A stretch of 64,000 bases of DNA from Pyrinomonadaceae bacterium (GTDB taxonomy: Bacteria > Acidobacteriota > Blastocatellia > Pyrinomonadales > Pyrinomonadaceae), in NCBI GenBank assembly GCA_019694355.1, contig JAIBCB010000001.1, forward strand, positions 215,001-279,000. Direction: 5' to 3'. The position numbers and the translations under genes were made by a program. Positions within the stretch are counted from its first letter, which is position 1. Every line of letters starts with the position of its first letter. Below are positions 18,099 to 27,862 of the stretch, piece by piece. A model generated the notes under the pieces. It saw only the letters and a list, made by a program, of their open reading frames with translations, was not told the DNA's origin and did no database searches.

Positions 18099-21000
18099 AT
18101 GCAATTGTCAGCTGGTTTGGAAATGGTCAAGCACTTGTTCACTATTCGGCGAACTCTCGCCATCGTCGCTGTGCTGGTGGTCACCGGTGTGGGTATGGGT
18201 TATGCATTTCGAGTTGCAGCGAGTGCGAAAGGGTCAGATCAGGGAGTGCCATCGGTCCCCTCGCGCGATTCGTCAAAAAAGCCTAATGGCAACGACAAGT
18301 CGCGGACGGTCCTTGAAAGAGAACGGCCGGCGGTTACTGCAGTCAATGGCAAGGCCATTCTCATTATCGATCGTGAACCGAACGTTGAGATCGTTCCGCT
18401 CCATACGTCTCTACCGGCTTTTAAGGTTTTCGGGATCTCGGATGATCGCAATCAACTGTTGTACTCCCCACTGATCGAAGGGCGGCCAAGCGGTCAGCTT
18501 TATCTCGAAGACCTCTCTACTCGACAGCATGTTCGGGTGACGCAGCGGCTTATACTCTCCGCCGCAATGTCACCGTCCGACCAATCAAAGATCGCGTACA
18601 CCTTTGCCGGAAATGGCGGATTCGGCCTCGGTTTTGCTGATCTAAGCACTTCAAGTGACCGCGTTTTGGAAGAATCAAACGTATTCTCAGAGTTCGTAAG
18701 CTGGGGAGCTGATTCTCGAATTCATTACTTCAGCACGTCTGCCGCTGAGGCACAGGTCGTCCTTAATACTCCCATCGATGGAACGTTTTCGGGGAGATCG
18801 GCCTGGCGCAATGAAGACGGCGAAATAAGTTTGGTAAAGCGAGCGACCAACGAGCGAGATCTGGTTCTTTCCGCAAGGACGGCGACCGCAGACGGAGAGA
18901 TATTGTCAGGGGCATTGGCGGATCCAAAATCGGGATTTCCGACATTAGACGCAGACCGCAGAGTACCCGTTGACCTTTTAGCTCGTGGCGGTAATGATAC
19001 CGAACCGACTCCGGGTTTGCGTTCATTTAAGATCTATTCACCCGATGGCCGGCACAGGCTCTCGGGCGAGGATATCGTTGGGTATGACAACTTGATCCTT
19101 AAGGATCTTGCTTCCGGTACGAGCAAGAATATCGGGAAGGCCGTGCTTGCCGGAACGTCTGACGGCGGCGTCATCATCAAGGAATTCCTGCCCGAAGCAA
19201 CGGTAACTAAGTATGTGGGATGGGACGGAAAGGTATCGACGTTGGGGTTGACTCCTGTCGATTATCGTTTGCCTTTGGCAAATTCGACGATGATCCAGGG
19301 AGGTGGGAGTTACCCTGCACCCGGTGCCTGCAATCTAACGGCACACTACGACACGATGGGATATGCGTATGACTTCCAACGTACAACGGTTGGAGCTCAT
19401 GCACTTGCGATCGCGGACGGGTTGGTCGTTTTTACCCACAGTACCATGGCCTGCAACTTTATTCAGCCTAGCTGTCCGGATTATAGCTCGACGGGATGTC
19501 CGGGATTCTATTTAGGAAATCAGGTAATTATTCAGCACGCAGACGGAACGTATTCTGCCTTCTCACACCTTCAAACAAATTCGATCCAGGTCGAGGTCGG
19601 CACGAGCGCCTGCCAAGGACTTTATGTCGGCCGCCAAGGTCACACCGGTTCGGTTAGCGGACCTTTCAACAACTGCGGAGACCATCTTCACGTGCAACGA
19701 CAGGTATCGCCCGACCCTTCCGGCCAGTCGATCCCGGTAACGTTCTCGGATGTTGCTGTTCACCCGCTGTCCTGCGGTATGGGCTACAACACCACGAGTA
19801 CGGAGATCGCGCATTCGATCTCATCGTCAACCGGCAATTTTGGCATTCCCGGCGGAAGCGGCAGCGTTAACGTTACTTCGAACGGATGTGTCTGGAACGC
19901 CGTAAGCAATGACCCTTGGATCACAATTACCTCACCGGGCGGTGGTTCAGGAAGCGGAAATGGGGTCGTCACCTATTCGGTCTCAGATAACTCTGCCAGC
20001 GGACCGCGTGTCGGAACAATGGTCATCGGCGGACATCTTTTTACAGTGAATCAAGCGGGCGGCGGTGTTACGAACCTCGCTCCAGTTGTCAACGCCGGAA
20101 CGGATCAGACCGTTGATATTTCGGTCGGTGCCAGCCTTTCCGGTACGGTCTCTGATGACAGCCTTCCGTCGCCACCAGCAGCGGTTACTTCCGCCTGGTC
20201 GAAGGTTACCGGCCCCGGCAATGTCACTTTTGCAAATGCCAATAATCCGGTCACGGCCGCGAACTTTTCGATGGCCGGAATCTACGTTCTTAGGTTGACG
20301 GCAAATGACGGCGCATTGACTGCCTCAGATGACATTACGGTGGTAGTGGGGGTGACCGGGGCTGGCGGCTCGCTTACCGGCGGCCAAGCGTTGCCGATAA
20401 ACTTAGCGGTAGATCTTTCGACCGAGGGAACCGCTGATTGGGCCCATTGGGGGCTGACAGACTCGACGAGTTTCGATCACAAGTCGGGCGTCGTTCAACA
20501 GATCAGCAACCTCAGCCGGATCGGGACGATCAGTACGATACGCAGCAGCACCAACGGCGACCCGACGGTATATTACACGTGGAATGATGGAACCCCGGCA
20601 GGTGCAGCGGTCAATACGCCGACTTGTATTTACACCTATGGCCTGGGCAATGGATTCGAATTTACAGTACCGGCGGACACTTTCCAACGAACTTTAAGGA
20701 TTTATGTTGGTGTATGGAGAGTAAGAGGGCGGCTTGAGGCAGAACTGAGCGATGGCAGTGCTTCGCCTTTTATCGATAACTCTCTTTCAACTGTCTTACC
20801 GGCCGGAGCGAAGAATGGCGTTTATACGATCACATATTCGGCCGCGTCGGCGGGCCAGACACTAAGGTTGCGATGGTACATAGAATCGACCACTTATCCG
20901 GTCGGCAACATTAACGTTCAGGCCGTAACCCTCACCGGTGGCGTCGCTCCGCCAGTAAATCAAGCACCTGTGGTAAATGCGGGGAGCGATAAAGCGATCA

Positions 21001-23711
21001 TGCTGCCGTCGTCGGCAAGCTTAAGCGGAGCAGTTACGGACGATGGGCTGCCGAATCCCCCCGCGGCGGTCTCGACGGCGTGGACAAAGGTGAGCGGGCC
21101 GGGAACGGTCACGTTCGGGAATGCGAATGCACTGAGTACGACAGCAGACTTTAGTGCGGCGGGAACATATGTGCTGAGGCTGACGGGCGATGACGGGGCG
21201 TTGACGGCATCTGATGACCTGACGGTGACGGTAAATCCGGCCGGTGCCGCAGGGTCGCTTTCGGCAAGCAGTGCGGTATCACCCGTGAACGTGGATCTCT
21301 CGACCGAGGGAACGGCCGATTGGGCACATTGGGGTATAAGTAATGCGAGCAGTTTCAACCACAAGAACGGTGTAACGCAGCAGATAAGCAATTTCACACG
21401 TATCGGCGGCGGAGCAACACAGCGGTACAGCAACAATCCGACCTTCTTTAGTTGGACGGGCGGGACACCGACGGCCTCTGCTGCGAATACATCGACGGGG
21501 GTCTATGTCATTGGAATTAACAACGGATTCCAGGTGACGGTGCCGGCAGACACGACGGCCCGTACATTGAAGCTCTATGTTGGATTGTGGGCGGCCGGCG
21601 GGCGCTTAGAAGCGAGCCTAAGCGACGGCAGTGCACCGACGTATGTCGACACCTCGATCTCAAATTCGGGCGGGACAAGCAACGGAGTTTACACGCTGAA
21701 TTATCAGGCAGGGAGTGCGGGACAGACGCTGACGGTGAAATGGACGGCGAACACGACGTTCAGCCAATGGGGCAATGTAACTCTCCAAGCGGCCACCCTG
21801 GCAGTGAGCGGCCCGCCGGTAAATCAGCCGCCGCTAGTCGATGCAGGTACGGATCAGGCGATCACGCTGCCTGCGTCAGCGACTCTTAGCGGAACAGCGA
21901 CAGATGACGGCCTGCCAAATCCACCGGCGACGCTTACCACGAGTTGGACAAAGGTGAGCGGTCCGGGAACAGTGACGTTCGGAAACGCAAACTCGCTGAG
22001 TACCACCGCGGACTTTAGCACGTCGGGCACATATGTTCTAAGGCTGACAGGCGATGATAGTGCCCTGAATGCGTCGGACGACGTAACGATAACAGTAAAT
22101 CTCCCGGGCATCGGGGTGCTTTCGGTAGCCGGAGCGGCTCCGGCTGCGAATGTTGACCTGTCCGGCGAAGGAACGGCGGATTGGGCGCATTGGGGATTTG
22201 CGAGCCCGACAAGCTTTAACCATAAGAGCGGTGTGACTTCACAGATCGGAAATTATACCCTGGTCGGAAACGGTATCGCACAGCAGTTTAGCGGCAACTC
22301 GACAAGCTACAGCTGGAGCGGCGGAACGCCGACGATTTCTGCCTCAGGTGTTAACACCGGCCTGTGGATGGTTGGAGCGGGTAATGGCTATCAGATCGTC
22401 GTGCCGGCAGACACGACGGCTCGAACACTGAAAATGTATGTGGGCCTTTGGGCAGCAGGTGGACGATTCGAAGCAAGCCTGAGTGACGGTAGTGCGCCTG
22501 TCTACGTGGATACAACGCAGGTGAGCTCGGGCAGCACGATCAATCGCGTCTATACGATCAACTATCAGGCAGGATCGGCCGGTCAGACGTTGACGGTAAA
22601 ATGGACGCTCAATACGACATTCAATCCGTGGAGCAACGTGACCCTACAGGCTGCCACCCTCGGAGGAGCACCGGTTCCATTGCCAAACCAAGCACCTGTG
22701 GTAAATGCGGGGAGCGATAAAGCGATCATGCTGCCGTCGTCGGCAAGCTTAAGCGGAGCAGTTACGGACGATGGGCTGCCGAATCCCCCCGCGGCGGTCT
22801 CGACGGCGTGGACAAAGGTGAGCGGGCCGGGAACGGTCACGTTCGGGAATGCGAATGCACTGAGTACGACAGCAGACTTTAGTGCGGCGGGAACATATGT
22901 GCTGAGGCTGACGGGCGATGACGGGGCGTTGACGGCATCTGATGACCTGACGGTGACGGTAAATCCGGCCGGTGCCGCAGGGTCGCTTTCGGCAAGCAGT
23001 GCGGTATCACCCGTGAACGTGGATCTCTCGACCGAGGGAACGGCCGATTGGGCACATTGGGGTATAAGTAATGCGAGCAGTTTCAACCACAAGAACGGTG
23101 TAACGCAGCAGATAAGCAATTTCACACGTATCGGCGGCGGAGCAACACAGCGGTACAGCAACAATCCGACCTTCTTTAGTTGGACGGGCGGGACACCGAC
23201 GGCCTCTGCTGCGAATACATCGACGGGGGTCTATGTCATTGGAATTAACAACGGATTCCAGGTGACGGTGCCGGCAGACACGACGGCCCGTACATTGAAG
23301 CTCTATGTTGGATTGTGGGCGGCCGGCGGGCGCTTAGAAGCGAGCCTAAGCGACGGCAGTGCACCGACGTATGTCGACACCTCGATCTCAAATTCGGGCG
23401 GGACAAGCAACGGAGTTTACACGCTGAATTATCAGGCAGGGAGTGCGGGACAGACGCTGACGGTGAAATGGACGGCGAACACGACGTTCAGCCAATGGGG
23501 CAACGTTACCCTTCAAGGGGCGACTCTCGCGAACGGCACCATTCCGTTCTCCGGGCTCAACAATAATCCCTTCGAACTGTTGCAATTTGAAGGATCAGGC
23601 AGCCATCCCAGCATTGCGAAGGATCCAAGCGGAGAGAGGGGATTCGGCAAGTTAAGGATCCTTCGTCCGGAGCTTTCGTTGGCGATCGGGATGGGTTTTC
23701 CCTACAGATAG
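18099..23711 (+). CDS. Giant secreted protein: TolB-like propeller, M23-like, BACON-like and four PKD-type repeat units
   Basis: A 1870-residue protein. Residues 15-38 form a membrane anchor or signal segment. Residues about 60-390 have beta-propeller-like strands. Residues about 400-540 resemble an M23 (LytM) peptidase, with YAYDF and GDHLHVQ. The HxH pair and Asp are kept, but the first zinc His expected four residues before the Asp is not, so activity is doubtful. Residues about 590-655 look like a BACON-type domain (PWITITSPGG). From about 660, four units of about 288 residues follow, each a PKD/cadherin-like domain (APVVNAG.D) plus a jelly-roll-like domain (STEGTADWAHWG). Units 2 and 4 are identical over 815 bp. 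GGAG spaced six bases before ATG 18099 supports this start over an in-frame TTG at 18087. There is no sorting tail (LPXTG or PEP-CTERM). Confidence 0.85.
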   Translation: MQLSAGLEMVKHLFTIRRTLAIVAVLVVTGVGMGYAFRVAASAKGSDQGVPSVPSRDSSKKPNGNDKSRTVLERERPAVTAVNGKAILIIDREPNVEIVPLHTSLPAFKVFGISDDRNQLLYSPLIEGRPSGQLYLEDLSTRQHVRVTQRLILSAAMSPSDQSKIAYTFAGNGGFGLGFADLSTSSDRVLEESNVFSEFVSWGADSRIHYFSTSAAEAQVVLNTPIDGTFSGRSAWRNEDGEISLVKRATNERDLVLSARTATADGEILSGALADPKSGFPTLDADRRVPVDLLARGGNDTEPTPGLRSFKIYSPDGRHRLSGEDIVGYDNLILKDLASGTSKNIGKAVLAGTSDGGVIIKEFLPEATVTKYVGWDGKVSTLGLTPVDYRLPLANSTMIQGGGSYPAPGACNLTAHYDTMGYAYDFQRTTVGAHALAIADGLVVFTHSTMACNFIQPSCPDYSSTGCPGFYLGNQVIIQHADGTYSAFSHLQTNSIQVEVGTSACQGLYVGRQGHTGSVSGPFNNCGDHLHVQRQVSPDPSGQSIPVTFSDVAVHPLSCGMGYNTTSTEIAHSISSSTGNFGIPGGSGSVNVTSNGCVWNAVSNDPWITITSPGGGSGSGNGVVTYSVSDNSASGPRVGTMVIGGHLFTVNQAGGGVTNLAPVVNAGTDQTVDISVGASLSGTVSDDSLPSPPAAVTSAWSKVTGPGNVTFANANNPVTAANFSMAGIYVLRLTANDGALTASDDITVVVGVTGAGGSLTGGQALPINLAVDLSTEGTADWAHWGLTDSTSFDHKSGVVQQISNLSRIGTISTIRSSTNGDPTVYYTWNDGTPAGAAVNTPTCIYTYGLGNGFEFTVPADTFQRTLRIYVGVWRVRGRLEAELSDGSASPFIDNSLSTVLPAGAKNGVYTITYSAASAGQTLRLRWYIESTTYPVGNINVQAVTLTGGVAPPVNQAPVVNAGSDKAIMLPSSASLSGAVTDDGLPNPPAAVSTAWTKVSGPGTVTFGNANALSTTADFSAAGTYVLRLTGDDGALTASDDLTVTVNPAGAAGSLSASSAVSPVNVDLSTEGTADWAHWGISNASSFNHKNGVTQQISNFTRIGGGATQRYSNNPTFFSWTGGTPTASAANTSTGVYVIGINNGFQVTVPADTTARTLKLYVGLWAAGGRLEASLSDGSAPTYVDTSISNSGGTSNGVYTLNYQAGSAGQTLTVKWTANTTFSQWGNVTLQAATLAVSGPPVNQPPLVDAGTDQAITLPASATLSGTATDDGLPNPPATLTTSWTKVSGPGTVTFGNANSLSTTADFSTSGTYVLRLTGDDSALNASDDVTITVNLPGIGVLSVAGAAPAANVDLSGEGTADWAHWGFASPTSFNHKSGVTSQIGNYTLVGNGIAQQFSGNSTSYSWSGGTPTISASGVNTGLWMVGAGNGYQIVVPADTTARTLKMYVGLWAAGGRFEASLSDGSAPVYVDTTQVSSGSTINRVYTINYQAGSAGQTLTVKWTLNTTFNPWSNVTLQAATLGGAPVPLPNQAPVVNAGSDKAIMLPSSASLSGAVTDDGLPNPPAAVSTAWTKVSGPGTVTFGNANALSTTADFSAAGTYVLRLTGDDGALTASDDLTVTVNPAGAAGSLSASSAVSPVNVDLSTEGTADWAHWGISNASSFNHKNGVTQQISNFTRIGGGATQRYSNNPTFFSWTGGTPTASAANTSTGVYVIGINNGFQVTVPADTTARTLKLYVGLWAAGGRLEASLSDGSAPTYVDTSISNSGGTSNGVYTLNYQAGSAGQTLTVKWTANTTFSQWGNVTLQGATLANGTIPFSGLNNNPFELLQFEGSGSHPSIAKDPSGERGFGKLRILRPELSLAIGMGFPYR
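20961..21775 (+). repeat. 815-bp perfect direct repeat, copy 1
   Basis: Bases 20961-21775 recur at 22689-23503 without a mismatch as far as I can read, at an offset of 1728 bases and in the same frame. The boundaries are sharp: upstream the sequences diverge before CAAGCACCTG, and downstream after GGGGCAA. Copy 1 encodes repeat unit 2 of the secreted protein. The intervening unit 3 is homologous but clearly diverged at DNA level. Confidence 0.93.
22689..23503 (+). repeat. 815-bp perfect direct repeat, copy 2
   Basis: Second copy of the 20961-21775 segment, encoding repeat unit 4. Absence even of synonymous changes over 815 bp implies recent duplication or gene conversion. An assembly error is also possible, since a repeat of this length can be mis-resolved by short reads. 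Confidence 0.93.
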
Positions 23712-23858
23712 GCGACGCGGGGGCTGGAGAGTCAAGTGAATGCTTTTCGAGACAATAGCGTCGTGACGTCGAATGATTTGCGGGTGGTCAAAGGACTCTG
23801 GTCAAGGTTGTGATGAAGCGTTCAGCAGGCGGTTGGCAGGAGCCGCTGGGTTAGATTG

Positions 23859-24848
23859 ATGCAAACAGTCGGAACACTATCAGGGGAGAACTCTGGCTCG
23901 CCAAACATAACGATTGGCAAAGCATCGATCATCTACCTATCGCTTGCCTTAATGTTGTCGTTCTATCATTTTAAAACCATAAATCTCCCGTTCGCACCTC
24001 AACGAGCTGAATTTCACCAAGGAATTATTCGAGGTGACTTCAAGTCTCCGTATCAGTACCGAGTGCTTGCACCGTGGCTTGTCGAGCTTCCGTCGTTGAT
24101 CGTCGGGAGTGTGATAGATCTATCGAACGAAAACCGAGCAATGCTCGTTAGAGAGGTTTTCTACTCTCTTCAGCGGGTGGTTGCACTTTTCCTCTTGTTT
24201 GTTGTTTTTCATTTGTATCTTTTGACATGGTTTCGTCCGGACATTGCGTTCGCCGGCACTTTGCTTCTTGCTGGATTACATTTGTTCACCTTTCGGAGCT
24301 ACTATTTTCAGCCATCGTCTCCACTAAACCTTCTCTTCCTAACGACCGGAGCATGGTTGATGGCACGCGGCGAATTTAAAGGCTGGCTGTATCCGCTGAC
24401 AATAATTGGAAGCCTGACGAGAGAAACTTTTGGGTTGATCGTGCCGATGCATCTTTCATTTTTCGGCCATAAGCGAACCACGTTGAAGCATACTGTCGGG
24501 CTATTCCTGGTTTGGGCGGGCGTCCAAGGGGCCCTTCGAGGAATCTTTGGGATGCAGCCGTCATTCCCGTCGCGTCCCCTTAGTGCTAATTTTCACGAAG
24601 TGTTGTGGCCGTTGTTCTTGTTCTCGCTAATGTGGGTGATTCCTCTTATTGGGATCAGACGTCTTCCCTCCGAACTTCGCTCAATGCTTTGGCTTTTTGC
24701 CATGCCCTTGCTATTCGTAAATTTCATTTTCGGTAAGGTGGAAGAAACAAGGCTCTTCTTGGACCTCGCGATCGTTCTGATTCCGGCGACTTTGTTTGTA
24801 CTTCTTGGGGGCGAGAATGGGATCCAACTTTCAACGGCCGATACGTGA
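23859..24848 (+). CDS. Hypothetical polytopic membrane protein
   Basis: About 329 residues with eight or nine hydrophobic segments. SPYQYRVLAPWLVELP and FRSYYFQPSSPLNLLFL resemble a poorly characterised family of bacterial membrane proteins found in polysaccharide loci; it shares a general GT-C-like topology but I see no DE or other catalytic motif. The frame begins with a TTG at 23856 directly before ATG 23859; the ATG is chosen. It is separated from the giant secreted gene by 147 bases with no recognisable signal. No function is assigned. Confidence 0.6.
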   Translation: MQTVGTLSGENSGSPNITIGKASIIYLSLALMLSFYHFKTINLPFAPQRAEFHQGIIRGDFKSPYQYRVLAPWLVELPSLIVGSVIDLSNENRAMLVREVFYSLQRVVALFLLFVVFHLYLLTWFRPDIAFAGTLLLAGLHLFTFRSYYFQPSSPLNLLFLTTGAWLMARGEFKGWLYPLTIIGSLTRETFGLIVPMHLSFFGHKRTTLKHTVGLFLVWAGVQGALRGIFGMQPSFPSRPLSANFHEVLWPLFLFSLMWVIPLIGIRRLPSELRSMLWLFAMPLLFVNFIFGKVEETRLFLDLAIVLIPATLFVLLGGENGIQLSTADT

Positions 24849-24949
24849 ATCCGCGAACGAGATGTTCTTTTTCGCAAAGCATGTGTTACGAAACTGACCG
24901 ATAGAGTCGTCGGTCTGATCTTCGGCCAGTCGGAGGAAAGGCGTTAGTT

Positions 24950-26008
24950 ATGAAAAGGGATTTGGAGAAGAAGATCTGCTTGATCACCGGTGGGGCCGGC
25001 TTTCTTGGGATCAATCTTATTCGGCATCTGCTTAAAAAGGGTTGGAGCGTTACATCGTTCGATAAAGCAGAATTCAAGTTCACGGATGTTGCGGATTCGA
25101 TCACGATCATCCGTGGAGATATTCGCGATCGTGATCAACTGAGAAAGGCTATGTCGGGTATGGATCTCGTTGTTCATACCGCGGCAGCTCTGCCGTTGGA
25201 CAAGAAGGCTGACATCCTTTCGACCGAGGTCGAAGGCACGCGAAATGTACTCAGCACCGCATTTGATGCGGGAGTTGAACGGGTTGTTCACATTTCGTCG
25301 ACGGCCGTCTATGGGATTCCTGACCATCATCCGCTGGTCGAAGAAGACCGCCTCCAAGGTGTTGGCTCTTATGGCGAGGCTAAGATCTTGGCTGAGAATA
25401 TCTGCCGGGAATATCGGGATGCGGGCCACTGCGTGCCAGTTCTTCGGCCGAAGAGCTTTGTTGGCCCCGAGCGGCTGGGCGTATTTGCGTTGCTGTATGA
25501 GTGGGCTCTCGAGGGGCGAAATTTCCCGCTGCTTGGGCGTGGGAACAACAAGTATCAACTCCTGGATGTAGAGGATCTTTGCGATGCGATCTACCTCGCA
25601 CTCACGGTCGATGCAGAATTGGCGAACGAAACGTTCAATATTGGAGCAAATAAGTATGAGAGCCTTTCGACCGATTTTCAGGCCGTTCTTGATCACGCCG
25701 GATACGGCAAGCACATCAGGAAACTGCCGGCCGGTCCCGCGGTTGCGGTGCTCAAGCTCCTTGAGAAGCTGGGTCTATCGCCCCTTTACAAATGGATCTA
25801 CGAGACAGCGGACAAGGAATCATTTGTGTCCATTGAAAAGGCTAAGACCAGATTGGGATTCGATCCGAAGTATTCGAATGAGGAAGCTCTACTCCGGAAC
25901 TTTGATTGGTATCGTGAAAACGAGTCTCGTTTTCGAAATACATCAGGTACGAGTCACACCGTCCCTTGGAGCCAAGGGGCTCTGAGACTGGCTAAGTTAT
26001 TTTTTTGA
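24950..26008 (+). CDS. NAD-dependent epimerase/dehydratase (extended SDR)
   Basis: A 352-residue extended short-chain dehydrogenase. The NAD-binding GGAGFLG is at 14-20, HTAAA near 76-80, and the catalytic Tyr141-x3-Lys145 lies in SYGEAK, preceded by HISSTAVYG. Most homologues are UDP-sugar epimerases, dehydratases or reductases, so it probably shapes a nucleotide sugar for this locus. The ribosome binding site GGAGGAAAGG at 24934-24943 is strong. The UbiA-type gene downstream raises the alternative of a polyprenyl-phosphate-sugar epimerase role, but that is inference. Confidence 0.85.
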   Translation: MKRDLEKKICLITGGAGFLGINLIRHLLKKGWSVTSFDKAEFKFTDVADSITIIRGDIRDRDQLRKAMSGMDLVVHTAAALPLDKKADILSTEVEGTRNVLSTAFDAGVERVVHISSTAVYGIPDHHPLVEEDRLQGVGSYGEAKILAENICREYRDAGHCVPVLRPKSFVGPERLGVFALLYEWALEGRNFPLLGRGNNKYQLLDVEDLCDAIYLALTVDAELANETFNIGANKYESLSTDFQAVLDHAGYGKHIRKLPAGPAVAVLKLLEKLGLSPLYKWIYETADKESFVSIEKAKTRLGFDPKYSNEEALLRNFDWYRENESRFRNTSGTSHTVPWSQGALRLAKLFF

Positions 26009-26033
26009 TCGATCCGATAGATCTAACTAAAAA

Positions 26034-26065
26034 AAGGATGCGGCCTGGAGTGGTCCAACATCCTT
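26034..26065 (-). terminator. Hairpin with T-tract on the minus strand
   Basis: AAGGATG at 26034-26040 and CATCCTT at 26059-26065 form a 7-bp stem with an 18-nt loop. The run of A at 26030-26035 becomes a T-tract only for minus-strand transcription. All neighbouring genes are on the plus strand, so it might stop antisense transcription, or simply be a leader hairpin before the UbiA gene. This is weak evidence. Confidence 0.3.
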
Positions 26066-26128
26066 CGACCTTCCGCGGCCACACTCCTTCAACGATTGCC
26101 GCTACTTGCAATTTACCTGGAGGAAAAT

Positions 26129-27094
26129 ATGAATGAACAAATTCCTGTGGTGCTAAATGACGCTGCTGTCCGGGCCACGCAATCGAAGCTGAATTGGCCT
26201 GCGTATATCGTCGCTGCTGCCCGGCCACACCAATGGACAAAGAATCTCTTCATTTTTGCGCCGTTGCTTTTTGCTGGTCTTCTCACTGATTCTGCGGCGC
26301 TTGGGCGATCGTTCTTGGCTTTTGGCGCCTTTTGTCTACTCTCGAGCAGTCTCTACATTTTCAACGATTGGAGCGACCTTGAGGAGGATCGTGCGCATCC
26401 GGAGAAGCGTCATCGTCCCCTTGCCTCCGGTCAACTGCCCGTCTCGACGGCGCTAGCCGCGGCCGGTCTCCTTGCGACCACGGCATTTTTCATTTCTTAT
26501 TCGCTGGGGCTTTACTTCTTTCTTGTCACGCTGCTGTACTTCGGCCTTGTGTTGGCCTACTGCCTAGGCCTAAAGAAAATGTTGGTTTTGGATTGCATGA
26601 TAATTGCCCTCGGATTTGTATTGCGAGTGGTTGGCGGGGCAGTTGCGATCTCGGTGACGGCTTCCCATTGGCTCATCGTGTGTGCATTCCTATTGGCACT
26701 GTTCCTTGCATTCTCAAAACGCCGCCAGGAGTTGGTCGCTCTTTCAACCGAAGCTGGGAGTCATAGGTCGGTTCTAAAGTTCTACACGGTTGGTTATCTC
26801 GGCCAGGTGAATATTGTCCTTGTTGCCGCCTCCATCGTATGTTATGCCCTGTACACCGTGGCCCCTGAGACTGTGGATAAGTTTCATACAGATGCACTTA
26901 TATATGGGACCGTTTTTGTCATTTACGGGATGCTGCGCTATTTAGCTCTGATCGAAGATCCGAAGTATGGCGGGAATCCGAGCAAACTCTTGATCGACGA
27001 CAAGCCGCTTCTGCTGACCCTTGTTCTCTGGGGAGGTTATAACGCTGCGATCATCTACTACGAAACCTACCATAGCCTGCTCCCAGGCCAATAG
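26129..27094 (+). CDS. Decaprenyl-phosphate phosphoribosyltransferase-like UbiA prenyltransferase
   Basis: A 321-residue polytopic protein with about nine membrane segments. ARPHQWTKNLFIFAPLLFAG at the N-terminus and the Asp-rich IFNDWSDLEEDRAHPEK...PLASG motif are characteristic of the DPPR synthase branch of the UbiA superfamily, which joins phosphoribose from PRPP to decaprenyl phosphate. A second conserved region has SKRRQEL. GGAGG at 26119-26123 supports the ATG at 26129 over an upstream in-frame start at 26096. In actinobacteria the pathway leads to decaprenyl-phosphate ribose/arabinose; here it may supply a polyprenyl-phosphate pentose to GT-C enzymes. The downstream steps (phosphatase, DprE1-type oxidase) are not obvious. 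Confidence 0.85.
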   Translation: MNEQIPVVLNDAAVRATQSKLNWPAYIVAAARPHQWTKNLFIFAPLLFAGLLTDSAALGRSFLAFGAFCLLSSSLYIFNDWSDLEEDRAHPEKRHRPLASGQLPVSTALAAAGLLATTAFFISYSLGLYFFLVTLLYFGLVLAYCLGLKKMLVLDCMIIALGFVLRVVGGAVAISVTASHWLIVCAFLLALFLAFSKRRQELVALSTEAGSHRSVLKFYTVGYLGQVNIVLVAASIVCYALYTVAPETVDKFHTDALIYGTVFVIYGMLRYLALIEDPKYGGNPSKLLIDDKPLLLTLVLWGGYNAAIIYYETYHSLLPGQ

Positions 27095-27469
27095 AATACT
27101 GATCCTTAAATTTGGTGTTGCGATTTACCGCATAGACCAAAAGTACTACTGTAATCGGTCGCTTTTTCCGATTCACGGTGCACCAGAGGTTGTTATCATT
27201 TCTTAAATGTTCAACTTGGCTTAGTTGAAGGTTAGAGGGTCTGTCGAGTGAATCGGCAAACCGTGAGCGATCCACGAATTCGCTCGGCAGACGCTCGGTA
27301 CTTCTAAAGTCTTCCTTACGGGTAAATTGGCAGCATGGCCTCATTAGTATGACGGGCTTGCTTCCAGAGGCTGGTCGTCGGCATTTTCCCAAACAACGAA
27401 AGAACTCCCTTTGTGATCTGACCGCTCACAGATCTGATCTAACAAAATCCTCTTCAGGAAGGACACCAA
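27095..27469. other. Intergenic region before the FAD-oxidoreductase cassette
   Basis: 375 bases without a supported gene. It contains a 6-bp inverted repeat GAGCGA/TCGCTC around 27264-27284 and GATCTG...CAGATC near 27415-27436. An AGGAAGGA ribosome binding site stands just before the ATG at 27470. The size of the gap suggests a fresh promoter for the three-gene cassette that follows, but I see no convincing sigma-70 pair. Confidence 0.45.
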
Positions 27470-27862
27470 ATGAAAACTAGGTCGAATTTTGACGTGCCGG
27501 ATCGGGCGTCCGATCCCGTTGACCGAATGATCGTCGATTCGCTGGCCAAGCTTGACGGGGTTGCACTTGGGCTATCCCTTGCACTGTTGTTCGGCCTGAT
27601 AGTTTTCGCCGCCACCAACATCATCATTCTGAAAGGCGGCGATGTCGTCGGACCTAATCTCGCCCTTCTCGGACAATTTTTTATCGGCTACGACGTCACT
27701 TTCTCCGGCAGTATCGTGGGTTTTGTATATGGCGGCATGTCCGGGTTTATTCTCGGCTGGCTGATCGCCAGTCTTCGAAACTTCGTCGTCTCGGTTTACA
27801 TCCATTACCTGAAGGTTAAGGGAAGTATGTCGGCAGTTAACGACTACATTGACAACCCATAA
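27470..27862 (+). CDS. Small membrane protein, paralogue A of a flanking pair
   Basis: A 130-residue protein with a hydrophilic N-terminus (about 30 residues), then two strong hydrophobic segments and possibly a third. The segment LKGGDVVGPNLALLGQFFIG, followed by GSIVGFVYGGMSGFILGWLI, is shared with the protein at 29380-29763 (IKGGEVVGPHLGLLDNYLVG, GSLVGAAYAFVIGYGSGYLI). The two genes bracket the FAD oxidoreductase on both sides. The stop overlaps the next ATG as TAATG. I know the KGG..VGP.L.LL motif from hypothetical proteins in other bacterial polysaccharide loci, but no function. Confidence 0.75.
   Translation: MKTRSNFDVPDRASDPVDRMIVDSLAKLDGVALGLSLALLFGLIVFAATNIIILKGGDVVGPNLALLGQFFIGYDVTFSGSIVGFVYGGMSGFILGWLIASLRNFVVSVYIHYLKVKGSMSAVNDYIDNP

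Noticed and set aside
20960..21436. Antisense open frame of 158 codons (and its twin at 22583-23164)
   Set aside because: It lies opposite the repetitive coding sequence of the secreted protein; its length follows from the codon bias of the repeat and it has no ribosome binding site or recognisable motif.
24896..24915. Inverted repeat GACCGA/TCGGTC before the epimerase gene
   Set aside because: Six base pairs with an 8-base loop is within chance expectation for this length of sequence.
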